A stretch of 64,000 nucleotides of DNA, from NCBI RefSeq assembly GCF_003815675.1, contig NZ_CP033918.1, forward strand, positions 186,001 through 250,000, written 5' to 3'. Below are positions 36,101 to 44,101 of the stretch, one piece after another. This DNA comes from Chryseobacterium sp. G0186. Its GTDB lineage: Bacteria; Bacteroidota; Bacteroidia; Flavobacteriales; Weeksellaceae. Under the pieces are notes generated by a model. That model saw only the letters and a list, made by a program, of their open reading frames with translations. It was not told the origin of the DNA and searched no databases. The translations under genes were made by a program, and so were the position numbers. How positions within the stretch are numbered: the first letter of the stretch is position 1; every line of letters begins with the position of its first letter.

Positions 36101-38787
36101 TAATAATTGCTGTTTCCTGAAAAATGAGACTTTGAACCGGGAGTTAATCCGCTGAAAGTGATATCGTTGATAGACACATCATTCGTTAACTGTATACTGG
36201 TAATACCTGTTGTGGAGAATCCGGAATACTGATCAAAGAACACATTGTCGTTAATAGTTGGAAGGCCACAGTTTGCCGTTGTTCTTGTACTTGAGGGATC
36301 CAGAGACCAATGGCTGAGGTCATTCCATGTTCCGTACCCGCCTTTCCAGTAGAAATTTTTAGGAGTTGTAGCCATGAAATTGATCCCGGAATTGTTTCCG
36401 CTGTCTATAGAATTACTGGCATTGAGGGGCTTTGATCCTGCAACAGGGTTTATATAGCTTGCGTTAATCCCTGAAATATTCATTCTGTTCAATTCAACGA
36501 ACCCATTGCCATTAATGCTGTTTCCCAAGACAATATTACTGCCGCCCTGACCTGAAAAATTAAGAACCAGGTCACAATCTGTACGATTATATATCCAACT
36601 GTCTGTTATGGTAAGTCTGGTAGCATTATCAAAAAGACTCATATTGGAGGAAGCATTCATCGTAACATTTTTCGCTTTATTATTTCCATAAAATCTGAGA
36701 TCCCCTCCGTTCACCTGAAAAATATCCGTATTCATGAGTTGTATATCTCCGGTACTCGTTCCTTCCTTATATGTTTTCCCAAAAAAATGATTGCTGTTTC
36801 CTGAACTATAATACCGTCCGTTGTAATTTTGAGTGTATACCGCTGTATTAGGCGCAATAATGGTTTGCTTGGTTAAAACATTCAATATATTCTGACGTAG
36901 CAAAGCATTATCGATGGTAACACTATTCCCTCCTAACCATAATTCTCCGGCTTTTATTTTTCTTCCGTCCGCATACAAATTACTGGTTAAGAGATTGTTG
37001 TCAAAATTGAAAACTCCGCTTACCTCCAGGTCATAAGGAGTTGCCGAACTGGATGGCATGAGGTAAAAATTATCATTCCCAGAGACGGATAATTGGGTCA
37101 CTTTCTGACCTTCAAAGCTCATATAACGGCTTATAGTAGGATCTGTACTGTTATATTTAAGAATGGTAAGTGCTATGGGAGCTGTCATATCCTTTTGAAG
37201 ATAAATATTGCCATACAGATTGGTGGCCACATTAAAAACAGGATTACCGGGGGCATTATTCCAGGTCATATTCCGTACTGTAGCCATTGCTCCATTATTA
37301 CTGATGCTGTTATTCCCCGCACTAAACCCTGAATTTTCATTAAAGATGACATCATCATACATGATCGGAATGCAGTTGGCAGATGGTCCTCCTGATGTGA
37401 AAGACCAGTGTGAAGGATCATTCCAGTTACCACCACCACCAATCCAATAATAGGTTTTTGCCGAAATTCCTGGATAGGTAATATTTCCCGTATTATTTCC
37501 ACCATTAATTCCTGCTGTTACAGAAGCTCCTCCTGTGAGCTTTGTAATCGCTAAAGTGTACCCGCTAAAAGACGCAATCCCATTTCCGTTGATAGAGCTC
37601 GGGAGAATAAGATTAACAGGTAAAGTAATATCTAAACCTCCAAACTTTGGAATAATTCCGTTACATGGAGTATTCGCTGTAAGGGTTTGATTCACCTGAA
37701 AATAGGATGAAGCACCCTGTTGTTGACGAAAATTATATTGTCCGCCATTCAGCGTAAGATTATTAATGTCAAATTGTTGAGCCCTAAATATATTATTTCC
37801 TTTGCCCAGGGTCATGTTTTTAACTTCAAATCGGGTTCCTATCATCTCGGCAGTACCATCACCCATCACCATATCATTGACCTTAAGTAAGTTTGCATTA
37901 ATTGTACATGCATACGCATTGAATGTATTAATGTTGAATTGATTTCCGGTAAAACTACCTCCTGAAGTGCCTACACCTATTACTTCATCAACGGTCAATT
38001 GATTTCCTCCTGATACTTGAGAATATCCTGAAGAAGTAAGGAGTATTTTTTTGATATTCTGAGTCGTCTGTATATTCAGGACAGGAAAAGAAACCGTAGC
38101 CTGCGTAAGATTGGCCGACGAATTGAAAGTCATCGTACTGGTAGTCGTTATGGTAGAAGATCTAAAATTAGATGCAGCAGTAGAGCTGTGGGTGAATGTT
38201 AAAGAACTGATACTTTTATGATCCGTATCAAGAAAAGCATTATCACTGATGTTGAATAGAAAAAAGCCGTTGCTGGCAAAGTTTTTAACCAGCTTGAAGG
38301 TTCCGTTTCCTTTAAGGTTAAAATTAGATTGATATCCGCCATTGACGTATGACTGATCAATCATATTATCAGGAACATCGATGAGGTTTGGATTCGGATT
38401 AGAACTATCCGAAAACAAGTTCATGGTCATGTTATAATAAGCACCTGCATTGGATTTCCATTTCAGATTTCCGTACACATTAAAAACACTCCCTGCCGGA
38501 AAGCTAAGTTTGGTATTAAATGAATCATCGATGGTAAAATCCTTACAGGTAGCTGTTGATGGAATAGTAAGCATACCTCCGCTGGCAGTAAAGCCACTCC
38601 CTGAAGTGATATAAACATTATCATAACGCGAAGGAATAATAGTGGCTGCCTGGCCTGATGACGAACCTATGCGCCAGTGGTTAAGATCACTCCAGCTGCC
38701 GGCACCGCCTACCCAGTAATAATTATTCTGCGCCAGAACACTCTGACCTATGAGAAAGAGTAGGATGAAATATAATTTGAGTTTCAT
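33142..38787 (-). CDS. Giant secreted modular surface protein with four W-rich modules and a PKD-like domain
   Basis: The 1881-residue protein has a signal peptide (residues 1-19, ending VLAQ). Four related modules each start with a (Y/F/L)YW-x-GG-x-G-x-W-x-(D)-x-x-HW motif at about residues 23, 446, 812 and 1202. Each is followed by a DNV(F/Y)-type strand and about 350-400 residues of beta-strand repeats rich in Asn, Ser and Thr. A PKD-like domain lies at about 1620-1700 (TYTWTKLNSPNSG, then FTQPGNYRVSVTYSQDGC). The C-terminus (GAIIYHNDHFYEGIENGKWIRV) is not a typical T9SS sorting domain. It is probably a surface adhesin or stalk. The S74-type tail-fibre gene lies 92 nt upstream on the same strand. 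Confidence 0.85.
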   Translation of the reverse strand: MKLKLYFILLFLIGQSVLAQNNYYWVGGAGSWSDLNHWRIGSSSGQAATIIPSRYDNVYITSGSGFTASGGMLTIPSTATCKDFTIDDSFNTKLSFPAGSVFNVYGNLKWKSNAGAYYNMTMNLFSDSSNPNPNLIDVPDNMIDQSYVNGGYQSNFNLKGNGTFKLVKNFASNGFFLFNISDNAFLDTDHKSISSLTFTHSSTAASNFRSSTITTTSTMTFNSSANLTQATVSFPVLNIQTTQNIKKILLTSSGYSQVSGGNQLTVDEVIGVGTSGGSFTGNQFNINTFNAYACTINANLLKVNDMVMGDGTAEMIGTRFEVKNMTLGKGNNIFRAQQFDINNLTLNGGQYNFRQQQGASSYFQVNQTLTANTPCNGIIPKFGGLDITLPVNLILPSSINGNGIASFSGYTLAITKLTGGASVTAGINGGNNTGNITYPGISAKTYYWIGGGGNWNDPSHWSFTSGGPSANCIPIMYDDVIFNENSGFSAGNNSISNNGAMATVRNMTWNNAPGNPVFNVATNLYGNIYLQKDMTAPIALTILKYNSTDPTISRYMSFEGQKVTQLSVSGNDNFYLMPSSSATPYDLEVSGVFNFDNNLLTSNLYADGRKIKAGELWLGGNSVTIDNALLRQNILNVLTKQTIIAPNTAVYTQNYNGRYYSSGNSNHFFGKTYKEGTSTGDIQLMNTDIFQVNGGDLRFYGNNKAKNVTMNASSNMSLFDNATRLTITDSWIYNRTDCDLVLNFSGQGGSNIVLGNSINGNGFVELNRMNISGINASYINPVAGSKPLNASNSIDSGNNSGINFMATTPKNFYWKGGYGTWNDLSHWSLDPSSTRTTANCGLPTINDNVFFDQYSGFSTTGITSIQLTNDVSINDITFSGLTPGSKSHFSGNSNYYKINVNGNAVLHAGYYDAGYFSGFTFINSNKPAGTLKNVTPNGASSALTFSGDARWKINRGTSQYDLAGNSSIGQTNVPGNILDIGGTVMNIAVATINGSQFLMEGADLTVNSSFLINTKLPVVNTSNSVIKLIRSYGGSDSDISFNNLNHYFEKIEYTNASTNTDYTISFSFPGGVINNFIIHSAANSRIDKVNPSIAIKTAMAVNNLTIEKNNFVALDGNLQVNQSLNISGDCLDRLTLSSSNAQSRTLILPNYSTNPSNFIMDKVQFKSISSSGGQTYTATGSADLGGNTGINFQDAIPSSPRSLYWIGGQGLWRDPQHWSLTSGGIPITGCDIPTAIDNVFFDQNSGFTANSNKIIIRGNGLSKANTIIFNNAPNQPVLDFGTDGSNPYYLNVYGNLTLQSDLKMIVPMSTYILTRNIIMAQGTSTGRTRYIDTKGTYIYLNINSQDYFELKSPYQGDLNFNNTAGFKTNSQPMTLVNFSWNQSINNNPVLDLGQSVITGTRTNSAGTANYYAPSIPYYNFYTPHFYINSGNNPITLNASATKADIGYFTTTTPDAFNFGDLTIWKDGTVNTGSKVWNFNKMTFLGSSVINSVSTLTSAGKYKTLYFNPGSYQIDNNQTVTENLFMTGTPCNRISVIKSTAGQNTINLDPAATYTMFYASIRDMNFSRSVNAYGNSQDLGNTGNLTIIPTNVQAAGFGGNKILCASEFPKTYDASTLYGTDPNATYTWTKLNSPNSGIISTNPVVTFTQPGNYRVSVTYSQDGCNITEDFTISSIPLPVDNSTLSSTSAMKQSSGDVQVKFKGSLAQAYIFTYSVNGGPDQEITSAGNGEAVILHSKIQAGTFVYRLKGIRFANGEACPVAITNKEFIVNINPDCPTPGVMMLMDHVLRGCTSSMGAKRLSELSPITVSNHPADAGVTRLISGTGIVVKEENEVFMIRNTNALPETLILPADKTHIQGAIIYHNDHFYEGIENGKWIRVDND

Positions 38788-38878
38788 AGTCTTTGAATTA
38801 CATGGTTAATAATGAATTGAGATAAAAATCTCAACCCCTGATGATATTGAATGAGTCAAAAATCGATTTCCTCGATAA

Positions 38879-39742
38879 TTATTTTGACTTTTTCAGTTGT
38901 TGTATCTCTTTCTGTAATTCTTCGATTTTTTTGCCTTGCTCCTGAACAGATTGTAACAATAAAGGAATGAGCTCATTGTAGTTGACAGATTTATACCCAT
39001 CGTTGTCGGTACTAACGATGTTGGGAAGTACTTTTTCCACTTCCTGGGCCACAAGGCCATATTGAAGCTGTGTATTTCCGCCTTTCTTTTTTCCTGTTTC
39101 ATTCCAGAAGTAGGAAACAGGTCTTAGCCTGTTGATGATTTCGTTTGATGATTGTATTGTAATGATGTTCTGCTTCAGCCTTTCATCAGAATTGTAGTCT
39201 ATGGCACTGGCTTTTACAGTTCCTGCAACATCCAGTTTTGCAGAGGCAGAAGGAGCCGTTCCAATTCCTACACTTCCTGTTCCGGAAAAAACAAGATTCT
39301 TGCCATTGAGATCTACATTTCTTGATGCCAAAGGGGTTGTAATAGATCCATCTGCAGTGTATATATTGGCATTGACTCCCAGACTTTCCCAATTGGTTCC
39401 GTTCCAGAAATAATAACCCGGTTGTGTAATTTTTGCCACTTTTGAAGTGGGAGAAACAGGAGTAGCCGTCGCATAGATCATTAAGGATTCCGTTCCGGGC
39501 TGAATACCTGCTGTCATGGTTTGAATCTGGTCTCCGGTAAGACGGGGAACCATCAGGCCTTCTGTTTGTGAAGTTCCGTCTGTTTTGGCAGTAATGTCAA
39601 AAGTTGCTTTGGGATTAGGAGTATTGATTCCTATTTTACCACCTGCCTGAGAATAGGCTAATGAACAGATGGTTGTGCTTCCGATTAGGCATAGCTTGAA
39701 CACTGCAGAATGAGTCTTCTGCAAGAAAGTAGAGTTTTGCAT
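38879..39742 (-). CDS. Tail-fibre domain protein with C-terminal S74 intramolecular chaperone
   Basis: The 287-residue protein has a signal-like N-terminus (about 1-33) and a repetitive beta region (GKIGINTPNPKATFDI, then VGIGTAPSASAKLDVAGTV). The C-terminal peptidase S74 chaperone domain begins at about 183 with SDERLKQNI, which carries the Ser-Lys pair used for self-cleavage. It ends in a coiled coil (SVQEQGKKIEELQKEIQQLKK). Such proteins in Bacteroidota form trimeric fibres on the cell surface and do not indicate a prophage on their own. It is immediately upstream of the giant protein and probably in the same operon. Confidence 0.85.
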   Translation of the reverse strand: MQNSTFLQKTHSAVFKLCLIGSTTICSLAYSQAGGKIGINTPNPKATFDITAKTDGTSQTEGLMVPRLTGDQIQTMTAGIQPGTESLMIYATATPVSPTSKVAKITQPGYYFWNGTNWESLGVNANIYTADGSITTPLASRNVDLNGKNLVFSGTGSVGIGTAPSASAKLDVAGTVKASAIDYNSDERLKQNIITIQSSNEIINRLRPVSYFWNETGKKKGGNTQLQYGLVAQEVEKVLPNIVSTDNDGYKSVNYNELIPLLLQSVQEQGKKIEELQKEIQQLKKSK

Positions 39743-39785
39743 AGTTTTTTTAATTGCTTTTTACGTGAGTATGTTTAATCTTTCC

Positions 39786-40322
39786 TTAGTGTGGAGAGTT
39801 GAGTATATTTTTTATAATAACCTTAGATGTTTCTATTAATTCATTAGATCGGTAGAGTTGGCTGGTCAATATTGAACTTTCAAAAAGCAGATAGATGTGT
39901 GATGCTGCCACTTCATCTTTAATTTCCACATTGAAGAACTCTCTCAGCTTGTTTTTATGGTAGCGGAGAACATTATGGATTTCTACCTGATCCGCAGGGA
40001 TCTCAGAAAGAAGATTCAGAAAACTACAGCCTCGGAAATCTTCCTTTTCATTCATATAGATCAAAAAGTCAAATGATTTCAATATTTTTTCGTCCAAAGT
40101 TTTTGCTTCGGATATAAAATTTTCCAGCTCAGAGACCCAATAGTCATACCTCTTGTTCAGAAACTCAATACAGAGATCATCCTTAGACTTAAAGTGCTGG
40201 TAAAAGCTTGCCTTTGATACATTGGCCTCTTCAATAATCTGATTAATACCTGTACGGTTATATCCTTGTCTGTGAAACAGAAGCATAGAAGTGCTTAATA
40301 TTCTTTCGCGAGGTCGAGACAT
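39786..40322 (-). CDS. TetR/AcrR family transcriptional regulator
   Basis: The 178-residue protein has an N-terminal TetR HTH (about 5-50; RERILSTSMLLFHRQGYNRTGINQIIEEANVSKASFYQHFKSKDDL). An all-helical ligand domain follows. It is a one-component repressor, usually of an efflux pump or enzyme gene. The nearest genes are the S74 fibre gene downstream and a membrane protein gene upstream, both on the same strand, so the target is unclear. Confidence 0.88.
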   Translation of the reverse strand: MSRPRERILSTSMLLFHRQGYNRTGINQIIEEANVSKASFYQHFKSKDDLCIEFLNKRYDYWVSELENFISEAKTLDEKILKSFDFLIYMNEKEDFRGCSFLNLLSEIPADQVEIHNVLRYHKNKLREFFNVEIKDEVAASHIYLLFESSILTSQLYRSNELIETSKVIIKNILNSPH

Positions 40323-40551
40323 AGGTTGATGTTTTTCACAAATGTAAATAAAATATGAACAGACTTGTATGTTTGTTAAGAAAATCTTAAATAAAATGTT
40401 AATTAAGGTTATAATTTATTGTATAACAGTGTGTTATTTTTTTGTATTTAATCAACAAAGATTAAAATATAAAAACCTATTCTGAATATGATATCTTGGT
40501 TAGATGACTGAAAAAACTTTGTTTAAAGCCCTTTTGAAAAAGGATTTTATC

Positions 40552-41274
40552 CTATATAAACCCTCTTGCATAATACAACTGTAAAATAAAAAAGAGTAAT
40601 GTAAAAATCCATACTACATAAGGGTGATAACGAAAATTTTCTTTCAGAATATAATGCAGAGCCTTGAATAATTTTACCAGTCCAATGAGTCCCAGAATAA
40701 TAAATACGATGAAAACCATAAAAAAGACATAATCTCTGGAAGCATAGTTCCCTGAATCTGCCAGTTTTCCAATATGATCCAAATAAGAGTCTACATTTAG
40801 CGTTTGCCCCAGAAACATGGCAGAGAGAATCAGTATAAAAAATGGAGTAGAAGTGTAAACGGTAGTATAGATAAAGGAAAAAAGTAACGTCCGAAAGGTT
40901 ATGGTATTCACTTTTTCCTTTTTATACCACAATAATATCACACTGAATATTACTGCAGTAAAATTGTTCATCAGAAATATAAACAAGGCTTTTTCTACCA
41001 TGCTTAATCCCTTAATTTTAGAAATAAAGCTTTGTTCACCACTGTAATCCATTAAAAGTACAGAAACAATCACCGAAGTATAAACGGAAAGTTTAATGGG
41101 GGATAAATAATCACGGAAACGTTCCGTTTCTTCCTTTTCCATTTCATGAACGGACAGATCGTAACAGCGGCGGGTATCCTGAAATAATTTGAATATGGTT
41201 ACCGGCACCAGCAATATTTCAATAATAATCTGAAGACACAGCTTCTCAAAGCTATCAATCAATTTTTCGAACAT
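40552..41274 (-). CDS. Polytopic membrane protein, function unknown
   Basis: The 240-residue protein has about five membrane helices (near 62-80, 95-115, 125-150, 185-205 and 220-238) after an amphipathic, membrane-associating N-terminus. The layout resembles Yip1/DUF3667-type small membrane proteins, but no diagnostic motif was found. Its upstream side adjoins the 401-bp tandem repeat. It is monocistronic. Confidence 0.72.
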   Translation of the reverse strand: MFEKLIDSFEKLCLQIIIEILLVPVTIFKLFQDTRRCYDLSVHEMEKEETERFRDYLSPIKLSVYTSVIVSVLLMDYSGEQSFISKIKGLSMVEKALFIFLMNNFTAVIFSVILLWYKKEKVNTITFRTLLFSFIYTTVYTSTPFFILILSAMFLGQTLNVDSYLDHIGKLADSGNYASRDYVFFMVFIVFIILGLIGLVKLFKALHYILKENFRYHPYVVWIFTLLFFILQLYYARGFI

Positions 41275-41407
41275 ACGCAGCGTATTAAGGGAACGGGTTC
41301 GATATGCAATTTAATTAATTTTTGATTGCAACACTGGAAATAAATGAGTTGAATAAAACATAAGATAAGAGAGCATCCAAAAATTGAAGAAGCAAACACT
41401 TACCTAC

Positions 41408-42838
41408 AATCAATTTTTCGGAGATAAAATCCTAGCGCCTTATTACAACATATAGCATATAAAACCTAGCGTCTTAGCGTTTCCAACATGATTTTTCTTA
41501 AACGCAAAGTTGATTGTTGGTATGTATTATTCTAAGCAAGCAAAGAGTGAATCGATTTTTCAATCGATCAGATGAAGCATAGTTTGTATTGATCTGCAGA
41601 ATCAGCAAAATCAGCGTGAGAAAATCTATCCACAATCAATTAAATCCTAGCGCCTTAAAGCGGTCTCTTTTACTATTCTTAGCGTCTTAGCGCTTTCCCA
41701 ACCATAAAAGTTTTTGTTGGAGCCTCGCCAAGGCGCAAAGTTTTTTTACTTTCATAATGTTTTTAAGGCGCAAGAAAATCAAAAGATTTTCAGCAATGGT
41801 GAAGTATAATCAATTTTATCGGAGATAAAATCCTAGCGCCTTATTACAACATATAGCATATAAAACCTAGTGTCTTAGCGTTTCCAACATGATTTTTCTT
41901 AAACGCAAAGTTGATTGTTAGTATGTATTATTCTAAGCAAGCAAAGAGTGAATCGATTTTTCAATCGATCAGATGAAGCATAGTTTGTATTGATCTGCAG
42001 AATCAGCAAAATCAGCGTGAGAAAATCTATCCACAATCAATTAAATCCTAGCGCCTTAAAGCGGTCTCTTTTACTATTCTTAGCGTCTTAGCGCTTTCCC
42101 AACCATAAAAGTTTTTGTTGGAGCCTCGCCAAGGCGCAAAGTTTTTTTACTTTCATAATGTTTTTAAGGCGCAAGAAAATCAAAAGATTTTCAGCAATGG
42201 TGAAGTATAATCAATTTTATCAGAGATAAAATCCTAGCGCCTTATTACAACATATAGCATATAAAACCTAGTGTCTTAGCGTTTCCAACATGATTTTTCT
42301 TAAACGCAAAGTTGATTGTTGGTATGTATTATTCTAAGCAAGCAAAGAGTGAATCGATTTTTCAATCGATTAGATGAAGCATAGTTTGTATTGATCTGCA
42401 GAATCAGCAAAATCAGCGTGAGAAAATCTATCCACAATCAATTAAATCCTAGCGCCTTAAAGCGGTCTCTTTTACTATTCTTAGCGTCTTAGCGCTTTCC
42501 CAACCATAAAAGTTTTTGTTGGAGCCTCGCCAAGGCGCAAAGTTTTTTTACTTTCATAATGTTTTTAAGGCGCAAGAAAATCAAAAGATTTTCAGCAATG
42601 GTGAAGTATAATCAATTTTATCGGAGATAAAATCCTAGCGCCTTATTATAGCATATAGCATATAAAATCTAGCGTCTTAGCGTTTCCAACATGATTTTTC
42701 TTAAACGCAAAGTTGATTGTTGGTATGTATTATTCTAAGCAAGCAAAGAGTGAATCGATTTTTCAATCGATCAGATGAAGCTCTGTTTGTATTGATCTGC
42801 GAAATCAGCGTGAGAAAATCTATCCATACTCAATTTTA
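41408..42838. repeat. Tandem array of a 401-bp non-coding unit, about 3.5 copies
   Basis: The marker gagataaaatcctagcgcc begins at 41421, 41822, 42223 and 42624, giving three identical steps of 401 bp. A partial fourth unit ends near 42838 and carries a small internal deletion. The copies differ by only a few substitutions (for example tagcgtc against tagtgtc). Each unit holds several TAGCG/GGCGC words and a hairpin made of ATCGATT and AATCGAT. No ORF of useful length runs through it on either strand. The array fills the 1.6-kb gap between a membrane-protein gene and the JmjC-type gene. Confidence 0.92.
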
Positions 42839-42853
42839 TCAGCGACAAAAAGA

Positions 42854-42885
42854 AACAGGTTAAAAGAAGAACCTTTCAACCTGTT
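42854..42885 (-). terminator. Terminator of the JmjC/cupin-like gene
   Basis: AACAGGTT (42854-42861) and AACCTGTT (42878-42885) form an 8-bp stem. On the minus strand it is followed by a T-rich tract. It lies 16 nt after the stop codon at 42902. Confidence 0.7.
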
Positions 42886-42901
42886 GATAAATAATATTTT
42901 T

Positions 42902-43783
42902 TTATTTTGGAAGTCCCTTTTTTAGGGCAATATTAGCTTTTTCAACTGCTTTTCTTTCTTTCCAGTCCATGTATCTTTTTTTGTATCTCCCTTTCATGAA
43001 GTTATCAAAATTACGTTGAACAGTAAGATTCCAAAGAGAATGTGCTTTTACTGCCCAGCTTTTGTCCCAGGCACGAAGAGAAATAGAGAATGAACCATCC
43101 AGGTATTTCATCCAGTGCCACCAGCCGGTTGGCATAAATAAGGTGTCTCCATGTTCCAGATAACACTCAATCCCTTCAATTCCGTCCAATGCCGGAAATT
43201 TATCAAAATCAGGATTTGAAATGTCATAGTCCTCCAAAGCATAGGTTGCGTAAGGAAGTTTATACAGACGTGTTTTCCATTTATATTCAAAAAGAAGAAC
43301 ATGTTTTCTTCCGTTGAAGTGAGTATGGAAAATATGTGGCATATCAATGTCGTAGTGAAGGAAAGTTACAGAACCCTTACCTCCAAAGAACATACTTGGA
43401 TATTTATCTAGAAACCCACCCATCAGGTTTTTTGGCGGAACATAGTCGTCCAACAGTTTAGGGGCAAATTTGATAGGATCAAAAAAGAAGATCCTAAGAT
43501 CAGTAGGCTCTCGTTGAATAAGATCTACATATTCACTGAAAGGCATTTTTGTAGTTGGAGTATTGATAGGAGCAGCAGGATCGGCTTTGGCACTGTCATA
43601 TAAAGGGACAACCACATCACCAACTACTTCTTTCATGTAATCCATTGTCCATTTTTGATATGCGGGCCATTTTCTTGCCATATTTTTGATGACCACTGGT
43701 TTACATGGTTTCAAATATTTTTCACGAAAATCTTCTTGTGAAATGTCTTCTACAATATCAATAGGTTTAAGGCGTATTCCCAT
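42902..43783 (-). CDS. Cupin-like / JmjC-domain protein
   Basis: The protein has about 293 residues from the ATG at 43783. A TTG at 43792 would add three residues. It has the cupin_8/JmjC fold of Fe(II) and 2-oxoglutarate dioxygenases. The HxD pair is in LHYDIDMPHIF and the distal region is GDTLFMPTGWWHWMKYL, with the third His ligand there. The N-terminus (DISQEDFREKYLKPCKPVVIKNMARKWPAYQKW) is typical of this family. Relatives hydroxylate protein side chains or tRNA bases; the substrate here is unknown. It is a single gene next to the tandem repeat. Confidence 0.85.
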   Translation of the reverse strand: MGIRLKPIDIVEDISQEDFREKYLKPCKPVVIKNMARKWPAYQKWTMDYMKEVVGDVVVPLYDSAKADPAAPINTPTTKMPFSEYVDLIQREPTDLRIFFFDPIKFAPKLLDDYVPPKNLMGGFLDKYPSMFFGGKGSVTFLHYDIDMPHIFHTHFNGRKHVLLFEYKWKTRLYKLPYATYALEDYDISNPDFDKFPALDGIEGIECYLEHGDTLFMPTGWWHWMKYLDGSFSISLRAWDKSWAVKAHSLWNLTVQRNFDNFMKGRYKKRYMDWKERKAVEKANIALKKGLPK

Positions 43784-44101
43784 TTGTTTCAATTATACAG
43801 CTAAATTATTAAATATTTATGAAAATAAAATGAAAAGAATTGTATTTGTTTGGAATTGATATAAATAATTTTAATGAGGACTATAACATAGGCCCTAATT
43901 AATTTATATCAAGTGATTTGTTTACCTTTTTATATAAAAAAAAGCACTTGTAAAATAGCGCAATTGTACGTCTTCAGTTACGTGTTTTAACGGCGAGATG
44001 AAAATACAAATCTCATAAAAATCAAGCTTATTTAGGTAATTTTATGTATTTCGGATTCATATTTTACCTTACATCACATTTCCAATCCTTATATTTGATG
44101 T
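43784..44101. other. AT-rich divergent intergenic region
   Basis: This gap separates the divergent JmjC and aminopeptidase genes. CAAGTG (43910-43915) and CACTTG (43945-43950) form a loose inverted repeat. A TATATTTG -7-like box at 44090-44097 lies directly before the aminopeptidase ATG (44102), which would give an almost leaderless message, but no TTG is at the right distance. Nothing else is recognised. Confidence 0.4.

Noticed and set aside
38879..39742. Prophage tail-fibre indicating an integrated phage
   Set aside because: No other phage genes lie near it, and S74 chaperone proteins are common as surface proteins in this phylum.
41408..42838. Tandem repeat considered as a CRISPR array
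   Set aside because: The unit is 401 bp and nearly identical throughout, without short repeats and unique spacers, and no cas genes are near.
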